From Streptomyces sp. NBC_01451 (lineage in GTDB: Bacteria; Actinomycetota; Actinomycetes; Streptomycetales; Streptomycetaceae), in contig NZ_CP109479.1 of NCBI RefSeq assembly GCF_036227485.1, positions 1,550,001-1,614,000 of the forward strand: 64,000 bases of DNA. Direction: 5' to 3'. This document shows, piece after piece, positions 24,846-33,482 of the stretch (positions are counted from its first letter, which is position 1; every line of letters starts with the position of its first letter). Position numbers and translations under genes: made by a program. The notes below the pieces were generated by a model, which saw nothing but the letters and a program-made list of their open reading frames with translations, was not told where the DNA came from and did no database searches.

Positions 24846-25358
24846 ATGCAGTTCGGACGCACCTACGAGGAGTTCGAGGTCGGCGCGGTCTACAAGCACT
24901 GGCCCGGGAAGACCGTCACGGAGTACGACGACCATCTGTTCTGCCTCCTGACGATGAACCACCACCCGCTCCACATGGACGCCAACTATGCGGAGAACAC
25001 GACCGACTTCGGCAAGAACGTCGTCGTGGGGAACTACATCTACTCCCTGCTGCTGGGCATGTCCGTACCGGACGTGTCGGGCAAGGCGATCGCGAACCTG
25101 GAGGTCGAGTCGCTGAAGCACGTGGCGCCGACCTTCCACGGCGACACGATCTACGGCGAGACGACCGTCCTCGACAAGACGCCCTCCCGGTCGAAGAACG
25201 ACCGCGGAATCGTCCACGTGGAGACGAAGGGCTACAAGCAGGACGGCACGCTGGTCTGTGTGTTCCGCCGCAAGGTGATGGTGCCGACCGAGACGTACAT
25301 CAAGGAGCGCGGCGGCGAGCAGCCCGGCCGCCCCGAGCTCAAGGAACAGGTGAAGTAG
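24846..25358 (+). CDS. mch: Mesaconyl-C1-CoA hydratase, MaoC-like hot-dog protein
   Basis: ATG 24846 opens a 170-residue protein with a single MaoC-type hot-dog domain. The hydratase motif is seen as YDDHLFCLLTMNHHPLHMDANYA, whose Asp and His correspond to the catalytic pair. The C-terminal part FHGDTIYGETTVLDKTPSRSK matches dehydratases of the mesaconyl-CoA type. It hydrates mesaconyl-CoA to beta-methylmalyl-CoA, the substrate of the preceding lyase. It is half the length of the two-domain Rhodobacter enzyme, as in other actinobacteria, and would act as a dimer. It stands two bases from the dehydrogenase gene. The pathway role rests mainly on this context. Confidence 0.88.
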   Translation: MQFGRTYEEFEVGAVYKHWPGKTVTEYDDHLFCLLTMNHHPLHMDANYAENTTDFGKNVVVGNYIYSLLLGMSVPDVSGKAIANLEVESLKHVAPTFHGDTIYGETTVLDKTPSRSKNDRGIVHVETKGYKQDGTLVCVFRRKVMVPTETYIKERGGEQPGRPELKEQVK

Positions 25359-25360
25359 CC

Positions 25361-26566
25361 ATGGCGCGACTCGCCCAGACCGCCGGTCTGACCGACGTCC
25401 AGCAGGAGATCCTGTCCACGGTCCGGGACTTCGTGGACAAGGAGATCATCCCGGTCGCGACCGGGCTGGAGCACCGCGACGAGTATCCGCAGCAGATCGT
25501 CGACGGCCTCAAGGAGTTGGGCCTGTTCGGCCTGATGATCCCCGAGGAGTACGGCGGCCTCGGCGAGTCGCTCCTGACGTACGCGCTGTGCGTCGAGGAG
25601 ATCGCGCGTGGCTGGATGTCGGTCTCCGGGATCATCAACACCCACTTCATCGTGGCGTACATGCTCAAGCAGCACGGCACCCAGGAGCAGAAGGACCACT
25701 TCCTGCCGAGGATGGCGGCGGGCGACGTCCGCGGCGCCTTCTCGATGTCGGAGCCGGCGCTCGGCTCGGACGTGTCGGCGATCACCTCGAAGGCGGTCAA
25801 GGACGGCGACGAGTACGTCCTCAACGGCCAGAAGATGTGGCTGACGAACGGCGGAACGTCCAACCTGGTCGCCGTACTCGTCCGAAGTGACGAAGGACAC
25901 CCGGAGGGGACCGCGCCCCACAAGTCGATGACCACCTTCCTGGTCGAGAAGGAGCCGGGCTTCGGTGAGGTCCGGCCCGGTCTCACCATCCCGGGCAAGA
26001 TCGACAAGATGGGCTACAAGGGTGTCGATACCACCGAACTCATCATGGACGGACTGCGAATTCCGGCCAATCGCGTTCTCGGTGGCACCACCGGCCGGGG
26101 TTTTTACCAAATGATGGACGGCGTCGAGGTGGGACGTGTCAATGTCGCCGCACGTGGCTGCGGTGTCGCTCAGCGTGCGTTCGAACTCGGCGTCTCGTAT
26201 GCCCAGCAACGGCACACTTTCGGCAAGCCGATCGCCCAGCACCAGGCGATCCAGTTCAAGCTGGCCGAGATGGCTACCAAGGTCGAAGCCGCCCATGCGA
26301 TGATGGTTAACGCGGCACGCAAAAAGGACTCCGGTGAGCGAAACGACCTCGAAGCAGGGATGGCGAAGTACCTCGCCTCCGAGTACTGCAAAGAGGTCGT
26401 GGAAGACGCCTTCCGGATCCACGGCGGCTACGGCTTCTCCAAGGAGTACGAGATCGAGCGCCTCTACCGGGAGGCACCGATGCTGCTGATCGGCGAAGGG
26501 ACCGCCGAGATCCAGAAAATGATCATCGGGCGCAGGTTGCTCGAAGAGTACAAATTCCAGGGCTGA
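25361..26566 (+). CDS. mcd: (2S)-Methylsuccinyl-CoA dehydrogenase (acyl-CoA dehydrogenase family)
   Basis: A 401-residue FAD enzyme starting at ATG 25361, two bases after the hydratase stop. It has the acyl-CoA dehydrogenase signatures AFSMSEPALGSDVSAI and QKMWLTNGG, the FAD/dimer region QHQAIQFKLAEM, and the C-terminal IHGGYGFSKEYEIERLYREA with GEGTAEIQKMIIG, where Glu in GEGT is the usual catalytic base position. In this operon it oxidises (2S)-methylsuccinyl-CoA to mesaconyl-CoA. Oddity: from about 26020 to 26340 the codon choice changes sharply (GAT, GAA, CGA ATT, AAT, GTT, TTT, CAA, TAT, ACT, AAA), unlike the GC-ending codons before it. It is the last gene of the operon, followed by a hairpin. 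Confidence 0.93.
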   Translation: MARLAQTAGLTDVQQEILSTVRDFVDKEIIPVATGLEHRDEYPQQIVDGLKELGLFGLMIPEEYGGLGESLLTYALCVEEIARGWMSVSGIINTHFIVAYMLKQHGTQEQKDHFLPRMAAGDVRGAFSMSEPALGSDVSAITSKAVKDGDEYVLNGQKMWLTNGGTSNLVAVLVRSDEGHPEGTAPHKSMTTFLVEKEPGFGEVRPGLTIPGKIDKMGYKGVDTTELIMDGLRIPANRVLGGTTGRGFYQMMDGVEVGRVNVAARGCGVAQRAFELGVSYAQQRHTFGKPIAQHQAIQFKLAEMATKVEAAHAMMVNAARKKDSGERNDLEAGMAKYLASEYCKEVVEDAFRIHGGYGFSKEYEIERLYREAPMLLIGEGTAEIQKMIIGRRLLEEYKFQG

Positions 26567-26576
26567 TTGTCCGCTT

Positions 26577-26611
26577 CGGGGTGTTTTCTTGGAGAAGAAG
26601 ATCACACCCCG
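26577..26611 (+). terminator. Terminator hairpin at the end of the ethylmalonyl-CoA operon
   Basis: CGGGGTGT (26577-26584) pairs perfectly with ACACCCCG (26604-26611) across a 19-nt loop containing a weaker internal pairing (TTTCTT with AAGAAG). It begins 10 bp after the mcd stop. This separates the operon from psd, whose ATG is 125 bp further on. Confidence 0.65.
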
Positions 26612-26735
26612 TCAGCACTCTTCAGCCGTCGACTCGGCTTCCTGGCTTACCCAGTTGTGGTCGTGAGCCGCTACGATCGCCGGAAAGCCGCCGTCCCCTG
26701 ATACAGCGCGGCATCATCCGCTACGAAGGTCATCC

Positions 26736-27392
26736 ATGCCCCACAGCCAAACCTCTGCACCTCGCGACAGCCTGGCAGGCGTACGCCTGGCGCGCGGAGC
26801 ATCGCCGTGGCTCCTCCCGACCGTCGCCACCGCAGCCCTCAGCCTGGTACGCGCGCGCAAGTCCGGCGCCGCCAAGGCCGTGGCCGTACCCGCCACCGCG
26901 CTGGCGGCGGGCATGCTGTGGTTCTTCCGCGACCCCGAGCGCGAGATCACCCAGGGCCGGGTCATCTCTCCCGCCGACGGCGTGGTCCAGAGCATCATGC
27001 CCTGGAAGGACGGCCGTACCCGCGTCGCGATCTTCATGAGCCCGCTCAACGTACACGTCAACCGCGCGCCTCTCTCCGGCACGGTGACGTCCGTCGAGCA
27101 CATCCCGGGCGGGTTCGTTCCGGCGTTCAACAAGGAGAGCGAGAACAACGAGAGAGTCGTCTGGCACTTCGACACCGAACTCGGTGACATCGAGATGATC
27201 CAGATCGCCGGTGCGGTCGCTCGCCGCATCGTCCCGTACGTCCCGCAGGGCACGAAGGTCGAGCAGGGCGACCGGATCGGCCTGATCCGCTTCGGCTCGC
27301 GCGTCGACATCTACCTCCCCGAGGGTGTCGAGGCCGCGGTCGAGGTCGGCCAGAAGACGGTGGCAGGGGTGACTCGCATTGACCGTGATTGA
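26736..27392 (+). CDS. psd: Phosphatidylserine decarboxylase proenzyme
   Basis: The 218-residue protein is of the short (type II, archaeal-like) form. The conserved segments are WFFRDPEREITQGRVISPADGVV, IFMSPLNVHVNRAPLSGTV and the autocleavage region GLIRFGSRVDIYLPEG, where the Ser of FGS becomes the pyruvoyl cofactor of the alpha chain. An N-terminal hydrophobic stretch (AVPATALAAGMLWFF) anchors it to the membrane. It converts phosphatidylserine to phosphatidylethanolamine. Its 3' end overlaps the pssA start by 14 bp, so the two steps of the pathway are translated together. It lies downstream of mcd but behind a hairpin, so it probably has its own promoter. Confidence 0.94.
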   Translation: MPHSQTSAPRDSLAGVRLARGASPWLLPTVATAALSLVRARKSGAAKAVAVPATALAAGMLWFFRDPEREITQGRVISPADGVVQSIMPWKDGRTRVAIFMSPLNVHVNRAPLSGTVTSVEHIPGGFVPAFNKESENNERVVWHFDTELGDIEMIQIAGAVARRIVPYVPQGTKVEQGDRIGLIRFGSRVDIYLPEGVEAAVEVGQKTVAGVTRIDRD

Positions 27393-28230
27393 TCCCGAGA
27401 CCCAGTGGGTGCCGGAGGCCGACGAGGTGGGTGACGACGAGGAGGAGATGCCTCTTTCTCTCCGCCTCTCAATAGCGGACACCCTCACCCTCGGCAACGC
27501 CACCTGTGGCTTCATGGCGGTGTACTTCACCACCACGGGCATCCTGATCCCGCACCTCACCGGCAGTGACGAGTCGGGCATGGCCCGTCACTCGGCGGCG
27601 ACCGCGGTGATCCTGATGCTCTGCGCGGCGGTCTTCGACCTCTTCGACGGTCTGGTCGCCCGCAAGCTGCGCTCCTCCCCCATGGGCGCCGAGCTGGACA
27701 ACCTCTCCGACCTGATCAGCTTCGGTCTCGCGCCGGCGTACTTCGTGCTGGTGTACGGCATGGTCGCGGACGACGCGTACCAGAAGGTGGCCGCGGTCGG
27801 CGCGATCGTCGTCCTGCTCGCCGTGGTGCTGAGACTCGCGAGATTCTCGTGCGTGACGGTGAAGGACGGCACCTTCCAGGGCATGCCGAGTCCCTTCGGC
27901 GCCCTGACGGTCGTCTCGATCGTGCTTCTGGAACTGCCGTTCGTGGCCACGCTCATGGCCATCGTCGGCACCGCCTGGCTGATGGTGAGCCGGGTCGAGT
28001 ACCCGAAGCCGCGGGGTCCCCTCGCGATCGCGATGATCGCCTGGATCGTCTCCGGAATGGGCCTCCTGGCGGCCTGGGCCTTCGACGCCCCCGGCGGCCA
28101 GCTCCTCCTCCAGACCGGCTGCGCCCTGCAGCTCGTCCTGGGCGCGGTGATCCCGCTGTTCGCCACGGCCCGCCGGGTGAACAACTTCCGCGGCACCCGC
28201 CGCGAGGCACGGGCGGCACAGCTGCCGTAG
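27379..28230 (+). CDS. pssA: CDP-diacylglycerol-serine O-phosphatidyltransferase
   Basis: The start is set at TTG 27379, 14 bp inside psd; a GTG two codons later (27385) is the alternative. The 283-residue membrane enzyme has the CDP-alcohol phosphotransferase signature D-x2-D-G-x2-A-R-x7-G-x3-D-x3-D in FDLFDGLVARKLRSSPMG and AELDNLSD (about 90-115), with five or six further membrane helices. The acidic N-terminus (EADEVGDDEEEM) and the basic C-terminal tail (RRVNNFRGTRREARAAQ) are cytosolic. It condenses CDP-diacylglycerol with L-serine to make phosphatidylserine, the substrate of psd. A very strong terminator follows. Confidence 0.94.
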   Translation: MTVIDPETQWVPEADEVGDDEEEMPLSLRLSIADTLTLGNATCGFMAVYFTTTGILIPHLTGSDESGMARHSAATAVILMLCAAVFDLFDGLVARKLRSSPMGAELDNLSDLISFGLAPAYFVLVYGMVADDAYQKVAAVGAIVVLLAVVLRLARFSCVTVKDGTFQGMPSPFGALTVVSIVLLELPFVATLMAIVGTAWLMVSRVEYPKPRGPLAIAMIAWIVSGMGLLAAWAFDAPGGQLLLQTGCALQLVLGAVIPLFATARRVNNFRGTRREARAAQLP

Positions 28231-28253
28231 CACCGCGCTGGCAGCCAGTCGTA

Positions 28254-28289
28254 CGGAGGGCCCCGAACCGGACGGTTCGGGGCCCTCCG
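28254..28289 (+). terminator. Strong terminator after pssA
   Basis: A perfect 16-bp stem, CGGAGGGCCCCGAACC (28254-28269) with GGTTCGGGGCCCTCCG (28274-28289), and loop GGAC. It sits 24 bp after pssA and 48 bp from the end of the convergent substrate-binding-protein gene, so it can end both transcripts. Confidence 0.92.
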
Positions 28290-28337
28290 CGTTGCGTGCG
28301 GGGTTCTCCGGGCCCATGCCAGGGCCCATGCCAGGGC

Positions 28338-29609
28338 TCACGCGCCCGGCGAGTAACCCTCCGCGACGGACGACGCCTCGGACTCCCGTACGACCTTCAT
28401 GCCTCCTGTCGCGCTCTTGTCGGGCTGGAGGATCACGCTCTCCTTGGAGGAGGGGGACTTCGGGTCGGTGAAGTCCTGCGGGCTGCCGAAGCCGACGTCG
28501 AACGCGTTGATCGTCAGCAGGGCCTTGTCCACGCCCTCGCGGGTGAGGTCCTTGCTCGCGCAGGCCTTCTTCAGTGCCTCGCCGAAGACGGAGGCCGCCG
28601 TCCAGCCGGCCACCACGCCGTTGTCCAGCGAGTCGCTCGGGTACGCGGCCCGGTAGTCGGCCACGAGTTTCTGCGCCTGCGGGGTGTCCGCCCCGATGGG
28701 CAGGGACGGTGAGGCGACCCAGTAGTTCGCGGACAGGGCCGGGCCCGCCTGGGTGGCCAGGAGCTGCGGGGCGAAGGCCGAGTTGTTGCCGATGACCGGG
28801 ACGCCGAAGCCGCCGGCCGCGGCCACTCCGACCAGCGAGGCGGCCTGGCGCGGTCCGGCGCTGATCACGATCGCCTTGACGCCCGCCTGTTTCAACGCGG
28901 CGACCTGGGCGGTCATGTCGTTGTCGGTCGGCTTGATCTTCTGCTCGACGATCGTCAGCCCCGACTTCTCCGCCATGTACTTGGCACCGGCCAGGGCGCT
29001 CTCCCCGTAGTCCCCCTCGAAGTAGACATGACCGATCTTGTCGCCCTTCTTGATCCCCTTCTCATTGATCAGGAAGTCGATCGCATTGATCGTCTCGATG
29101 TCGTACGTTGACCCGATCACGCGTATGTACGGACTGCCGAGCAGTGAGGCGGCCCACGCCTGCGGCAGCACCAGGACCTTGTCCTGGCCGTCGATGCGCT
29201 GTTTCACCGCCGCGACGAACGGCGAGCCGATGAACTGGGCGAAGCCCAGCACCTTCGGTGCCAGCTCCGTGTAGCCGGAGACGGCCTTCTGCGGGTCGTA
29301 GCCGTGGTCGCGGACGGTCAGGGCCACCTGACGGCCGCAGACGCCTCCAACGGCGTTCAGCTGCTTCACGTAGAGCTGCTGGGCCTGGGTGACGCTCTTG
29401 CCGAGGGTCGCGTAGACCCCGGTCATGTCCGTGAGCGCGCCGAGCGTGATCGTCCTGTCGGACACGCCCACGTCGGTCTTGACGCCGCCCGCCGACGCCG
29501 AAGCGCTGTCGCCCCCGTCGTCGTCCTTGGCCTTGGAGCTGCACCCGGCCACTGCGAGCAGCACGGCGAGCGCGCCCGCGGCGGCTCGGGCCGCGTATCT
29601 CGTGGTCAT
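28338..29609 (-). CDS. ABC transporter substrate-binding lipoprotein (branched-chain amino acid/amide family)
   Basis: A 423-residue lipoprotein. The signal peptide ends in the lipobox LAVAGC, with Cys23 the lipidated residue, followed by an acidic Ser/Ala linker. The mature part is a type I periplasmic-binding fold of the LivK family: ITLGALTDMTGVYATLG, VKQLNAVGGVCGRQVAL, FIGSPFVAAV, KIGHVYFEGDYGESALAGAKYMAEKSG and VISAGPRQAASLVG. The ligand could be a branched-chain amino acid, an amide, urea or an aromatic acid; sequence alone does not say. It is the last gene of a five-gene transporter operon, overlapping LivM by four bases (ATGA). Confidence 0.93.
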   Translation of the reverse strand: MTTRYAARAAAGALAVLLAVAGCSSKAKDDDGGDSASASAGGVKTDVGVSDRTITLGALTDMTGVYATLGKSVTQAQQLYVKQLNAVGGVCGRQVALTVRDHGYDPQKAVSGYTELAPKVLGFAQFIGSPFVAAVKQRIDGQDKVLVLPQAWAASLLGSPYIRVIGSTYDIETINAIDFLINEKGIKKGDKIGHVYFEGDYGESALAGAKYMAEKSGLTIVEQKIKPTDNDMTAQVAALKQAGVKAIVISAGPRQAASLVGVAAAGGFGVPVIGNNSAFAPQLLATQAGPALSANYWVASPSLPIGADTPQAQKLVADYRAAYPSDSLDNGVVAGWTAASVFGEALKKACASKDLTREGVDKALLTINAFDVGFGSPQDFTDPKSPSSKESVILQPDKSATGGMKVVRESEASSVAEGYSPGA

Positions 29610-30712
29610 CGTTCCTCCCCTGGATTGCGTCCGAAGCGGCGCCGGGCGGCGGCCAGTCTGACCAGCCCGCCCGGCAGGAAGAGCACCACCGCCACGACGG
29701 CGGCGCCGTACAGGTACCGGGACGCCTCGCCCGGTGCGATCCCGCCCGTGCCCGGGGCGGAGACCAGCGGCAGGGCGTCGCTGTAGCGGGTCAGCAGCTG
29801 CGGCAGCAGCGAGACGAAGGCCGCGCCGACCACCGCCCCGGAGACCGAGCCGAGCCCGCCGATGACGATCATGGCGAGGTACTCCAGCGAGAGCGTGATG
29901 CCGTAGTAGTCGGGCACGGTCCGCTGGAAGACGAGGGCGAGCAGGACGCCGGCCAGCCCCGCGTACATCGAGGACAGGACGAAGACGGCGGCACGGTAGC
30001 GGGCCACGGGCACGCCGATCACCCCGGCGGCGATGCGGTGGTCGCGGACGGCGTTCATGGCCCGCCCCGGGCGCCCGCGCAGGACGCCACGGGCGAACAG
30101 CGCGCCCCCGAGCAGGAGGACGAGCCCGGCGTACCAGAGCTTCTCGGCGGAGCCGAACGGCACGTCGGCGACCAGGAGCTCACGGTCGTCGAAGGTGAGG
30201 CCGAAGAGGCTCAGCGGCGGTACGTCACGGCCGTTGAAGCCGCCGGTGAGATCTCGGGCGTTGAACAGGACGTGCTGGCCGATGAAGATCAGGGCGATGG
30301 TGGCGATACCGAGGTAGGGGCCGCGCAGGCGGCCGGCGATCGGGCTGAACAGGCCGCCCGCGGCGCCCGCGACGAGCGTGGCGAGCACGACCGCGAGCCA
30401 GGTGGGCAGTCCCAGCCCGGTGAGCCCGTCGTCCCCGTCGGCGGCGAACACGCAGTAGCCGTAGGCGCCGACCGCGAGGAAGAAGGCGTGGCCCATGGAG
30501 AGCTGGCCGGTGGCGCCGGTGAGGAGGTTGATGCCGATGGCGCCGATCGCGGCGGCCATGGCGAACAGGCCCGCCTGGAGCCAGAAGCGGTCCAGGTAGA
30601 ACGGGAGGGCGAGGAGCAGAAGGGCGCCCGCGGCGGCCGTGTACGTGCGCGCGTGCGGTCGGCGGAGCGCGCTTCGGGGCTCGGTGGCCGGGTCGGCGAG
30701 GACGTCAGACAC
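29606..30712 (-). CDS. ABC transporter permease, LivM type
   Basis: A 368-residue membrane protein starting at GTG 30712, 8 bp inside livH. About ten membrane helices. Family segments are INLLTGATGQLSMGHAFFLAVGAYGYC, ALPTWL-like turns, the RGPYLGIATIALIFIGQHV block, and the EAA-like cytoplasmic coupling loop GRPGRAMNAVRDHRIAAGVIGVPVARYRAAVFVLSSMYAGLAGVL. The end GGLVRLAAARRRFGRN is basic and cytosolic. It forms the translocation channel with the LivH-type subunit and is powered by the two ATPases encoded upstream. Confidence 0.93.
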   Translation of the reverse strand: MSDVLADPATEPRSALRRPHARTYTAAAGALLLLALPFYLDRFWLQAGLFAMAAAIGAIGINLLTGATGQLSMGHAFFLAVGAYGYCVFAADGDDGLTGLGLPTWLAVVLATLVAGAAGGLFSPIAGRLRGPYLGIATIALIFIGQHVLFNARDLTGGFNGRDVPPLSLFGLTFDDRELLVADVPFGSAEKLWYAGLVLLLGGALFARGVLRGRPGRAMNAVRDHRIAAGVIGVPVARYRAAVFVLSSMYAGLAGVLLALVFQRTVPDYYGITLSLEYLAMIVIGGLGSVSGAVVGAAFVSLLPQLLTRYSDALPLVSAPGTGGIAPGEASRYLYGAAVVAVVLFLPGGLVRLAAARRRFGRNPGEER

Positions 30713-31595
30713 GGGCGGGCTCCTTCGTGCCGAAGAGCCCGGCGGGCCGGACGAGCAGGATCGCGACCATGACCAGATAGGGCGCGAGGTCGCCGAGGCC
30801 CCGGCCCATGAAGGCCAGGTCGCTCTGGTAGCCGGTGGCGAGGGACTCGGTGACGCCCACCACCAGGCCGCCGACGAGGGCGCCGGTCGTGGAGTCGAGG
30901 CCGCCGAGGATGGCGGCCGGGAACGCCTTGAACGCGGCGAGGGAGGTGGCCCGTTCCAGTCCCGGGGTCGGGAAGACGGTGAGGAAGAGGGCGGCGACGG
31001 CCGCGAGTCCGCCCGCGACGGCCCAGGCGCCGAGCGAGACCCGGCCCAGCCTGACCCCCATGAGGGCTGCCGTCTCCGGGCTCTCGGCCGCCGCGCGCAT
31101 CGCCACGCCCCAGCTCGTGTAGCGGAACGCGAGCAGGAAGGCGGTGATGAGCAGGGCCGCGGCGACGAAGGCGGCGATCCGGGTGTGCGCGAGCGAGATC
31201 GGGCCGAGGGTGAGGACGGCGTCGCCCCAGGGGTCGCCGAGCGCGAGGACGTCCGTACCGAGGCGGCGGGTGAGTTCGGTGGTCAGCAGGATGTCGACGC
31301 CGATGGTGACGATGGCCAGCACACTGTGGTCGCCGCCCCGGGCGCGGCGCATCACCAGGAACTCCACGGCCGCGCCGACGAGCGCGGCCCCGGCGATTCC
31401 CGCGAGCAGCGCGGGCCAGAAGCCGATGTCGTCGTGGAGGGAGGCGGTGACGTAGCCGCCGGCGAGCAGCAGGGAGGCGTGCGCGAAGTTGACGACCTCC
31501 GTGGCTCGGAAGATCACGACGAAGCCGAGGGCGATGAGGGCGTAGACGGAGCCCATGGAGATGCCGTTGAGGAGCAGTTCGGCGAAGGTGCTCAC
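30705..31595 (-). CDS. ABC transporter permease, LivH type
   Basis: The start is GTG 31595, overlapping the TGA of the LivG-type gene (GTGA); the much longer open frame upstream of it belongs to no gene. The 296-residue protein begins FAELLLNGISMGSVYALIALGFVVIFRATEVVNFAHASLLLAGGYV, the family signature, and has about eight helices with the coupling segment TSWGVAMRAAAESPETAALMGV. It pairs with the LivM subunit in the membrane. Confidence 0.93.
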   Translation of the reverse strand: MSTFAELLLNGISMGSVYALIALGFVVIFRATEVVNFAHASLLLAGGYVTASLHDDIGFWPALLAGIAGAALVGAAVEFLVMRRARGGDHSVLAIVTIGVDILLTTELTRRLGTDVLALGDPWGDAVLTLGPISLAHTRIAAFVAAALLITAFLLAFRYTSWGVAMRAAAESPETAALMGVRLGRVSLGAWAVAGGLAAVAALFLTVFPTPGLERATSLAAFKAFPAAILGGLDSTTGALVGGLVVGVTESLATGYQSDLAFMGRGLGDLAPYLVMVAILLVRPAGLFGTKEPARV

Positions 31596-32407
31596 GGGGT
31601 GGCCTCCTCGCCGAGATAGGCCCGTACGACGTCCGGGTCGTTCTGTACGTCCGCCGGGGCCCCGTCCGCGATCAGGCGGCCGAAGTCCAGGACGGTGACG
31701 GTGTCCGCGAGTCTCATCACCACCCCCATGTCGTGCTCCACCAGGACGATCGAGATGCCGAGGCTGTCGCGGACACCGGCGATGACGGCCGCGACCCGGC
31801 GCCGTTCGTCGGCGGTCATCCCGGCCACCGGTTCGTCGAGGAGCAGCAGCCGTGGCTCCATGCACAGGGCCCGGGCGAGTTCCGCGAGCTTCTGCTGCCC
31901 GTAGGGCAGGGAGCCGGCGGGGCGCCCCAGGTGCTCCTCCAGGCCGACGAACCCGGCGATCTCCCGTACCCGCGCGCGGTGCCTGCGTTCCTCGCGGGCC
32001 GCCGACGGCAGCCGGAGTCCGGCGGCGACGAAGCCGGTCCTGGTCAGCCGGTGGCGGCCGAGCAGCAGGCTGTCCTCGACGGTGGCGTGGGGCGGCAGGG
32101 CGAGGTTCTGGAAGATGCGGGCGACACCGAGGCCGGCGATGCGGTGCGGGGGCATGCCGGTCAGCTCGTGCTCGCCGAAGCGGACGCTGCCGGAGGTGGC
32201 CCGGTAGACACCGGACAGGACGTTGAAGCAGGTGGACTTGCCCGCGCCGTTGGGGCCGATCAGGGCGTGGACGGTGCCGGGGCGGACCGTGAAGGTGACG
32301 TCGTCGAGGGCGAGGAGCCCGGCGAAGCGCACGGTGAGGTGATCAACGTTGAGGGACGGTACGGATTGCTCGTCAATGGTGGATGCAGGTCCGTCAAGTG
32401 TGGTCAA
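31592..32407 (-). CDS. ABC transporter ATP-binding protein, LivG type
   Basis: The start is TTG 32407, six bases after the LivF-type stop, with GGGAGG about ten bases upstream; no ATG or GTG is better placed. The 271-residue ATPase shows Walker A GPNGAGKST, the Q-loop in ARIFQNLALP, the signature LPYGQQKLAEL, Walker B LLLLDEPVAG and the H-loop in LVEHDMGVVM. The LivG-type C-terminal end is LIADGAPADVQNDPDVVRAYLGEE. It is cytoplasmic and drives the LivHM channel as a heterodimer with the LivF-type subunit. Confidence 0.93.
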   Translation of the reverse strand: MTTLDGPASTIDEQSVPSLNVDHLTVRFAGLLALDDVTFTVRPGTVHALIGPNGAGKSTCFNVLSGVYRATSGSVRFGEHELTGMPPHRIAGLGVARIFQNLALPPHATVEDSLLLGRHRLTRTGFVAAGLRLPSAAREERRHRARVREIAGFVGLEEHLGRPAGSLPYGQQKLAELARALCMEPRLLLLDEPVAGMTADERRRVAAVIAGVRDSLGISIVLVEHDMGVVMRLADTVTVLDFGRLIADGAPADVQNDPDVVRAYLGEEATP

Positions 32408-32413
32408 TGTGGA

Positions 32414-33355
32414 TCAACCCTCCCATCTGGTCAACCTCGGAGTGGACCGTGTCGACCCGGACGCACCCGCTCCGGTCATCGCCCCTGCCGCGTCCGCCGC
32501 CGCGTCCTCGTCCACCACTCCCAGGTAGCGGCGGCGCACCTCGTCGGAGGCGGCGAGTTCGGCGCAGGGGCCGGAGAGGGTGACCTCGCCGACCTCCAGG
32601 ACGTATGCCTGCGTGGCCAGCTTCAGAGCCAGGGCGGCGTTCTGTTCGACGAGCAGGATGGAGGTGCCCTGGGCGTTGATCTCACGCACGGTGTCGGCGA
32701 TGCGCGCGGCCATCAGCGGGGCCAGGCCGAGTGACGGCTCGTCGAGGAGCAGGACCTTGGGGGCGGCCATGAGGGCGCGCGCGACGGCCAGCATCTGCTG
32801 CTCGCCGCCCGACAGCAGCCCGGCGCGCTGCTGGGCGCGCTCGGCGAGGACGGGGAACAGTTCGTGCACGCGGCGCAGGGCGGCGGCCCGTTCCACGCGT
32901 CCGCCGCTCGCGCCCAGGGCTCCGGCACGCAGATTGTCGGCGACCGTCATCCGGGCGAACACCCGCCGTCCTTCGGGGACTTGGGACACCCCGGCGGCCA
33001 CCACCCGGTCGGGGGCGAGCCCGTCGATCCGGCGTCCGCCGAGGGTGACGGTGCCGCCGGTCGTCGCCCCGCCCTGGAAGGACAGGGTGCGGCTGATGGC
33101 GCGCAGCAGCGTGGACTTGCCGGCGCCGTTGCCGCCCAGCACCGTCACGACGGCGGCCTCGGGCACCTCCAGCGACACCTGACGGAGGGCGCGCACGGGC
33201 CCGTAGCCGACCGTCAGGTCCCGTACGACGAGGGCGGCGCCACCGGAGGTCCCGCCCGGAGTCCCGCCCGAGGTCCTGCGCGGCGTCCTGTCCGCTGAAC
33301 CGCCCGGGGAACCGTCCGGAGAACCGCCCGGAGATCCCCTTGTCCCACCGCCCAT
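32414..33355 (-). CDS. ABC transporter ATP-binding protein, LivF type, with repetitive N-terminal extension
   Basis: The start is ATG 33355, eight bases after GGGAG. A GTG at 33376 would put that site inside the gene and is rejected. The 313-residue product has a Gly/Ser/Pro/Thr extension (residues 1-40) made of tetrapeptide-like units (GSPG, GSPD, GSPG, GTPG, GTSG), then the ATPase: Walker A GGNGAGKST, signature LSGGEQQMLAV, Walker B LLLDEPSLG and H-loop region LVEQNAALAL. The Ala/Gly-rich C-terminal tail is also longer than usual. First gene of the transporter operon, 198 bp from a divergent regulator gene. Confidence 0.92.
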   Translation of the reverse strand: MGGGTRGSPGGSPDGSPGGSADRTPRRTSGGTPGGTSGGAALVVRDLTVGYGPVRALRQVSLEVPEAAVVTVLGGNGAGKSTLLRAISRTLSFQGGATTGGTVTLGGRRIDGLAPDRVVAAGVSQVPEGRRVFARMTVADNLRAGALGASGGRVERAAALRRVHELFPVLAERAQQRAGLLSGGEQQMLAVARALMAAPKVLLLDEPSLGLAPLMAARIADTVREINAQGTSILLVEQNAALALKLATQAYVLEVGEVTLSGPCAELAASDEVRRRYLGVVDEDAAADAAGAMTGAGASGSTRSTPRLTRWEG

Positions 33356-33482
33356 GGCGTCCGCTCCCTCCCGCACACACGTCCGGTGTGGCGCTCACCC
33401 CAGCACCGCGTCCGGCGTCCGTCCACGGGTCGCGGCCGAAACCGCGGCGAAACGTGGCCGGGGACCAGCGGACTCCGCCGCC

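Noticed and set aside
27379..28230. psd and pssA as members of the ethylmalonyl-CoA operon
   Set aside because: They lie on the same strand, but a hairpin at 26577-26611 and a 169-bp gap separate them, and the functions are unrelated.
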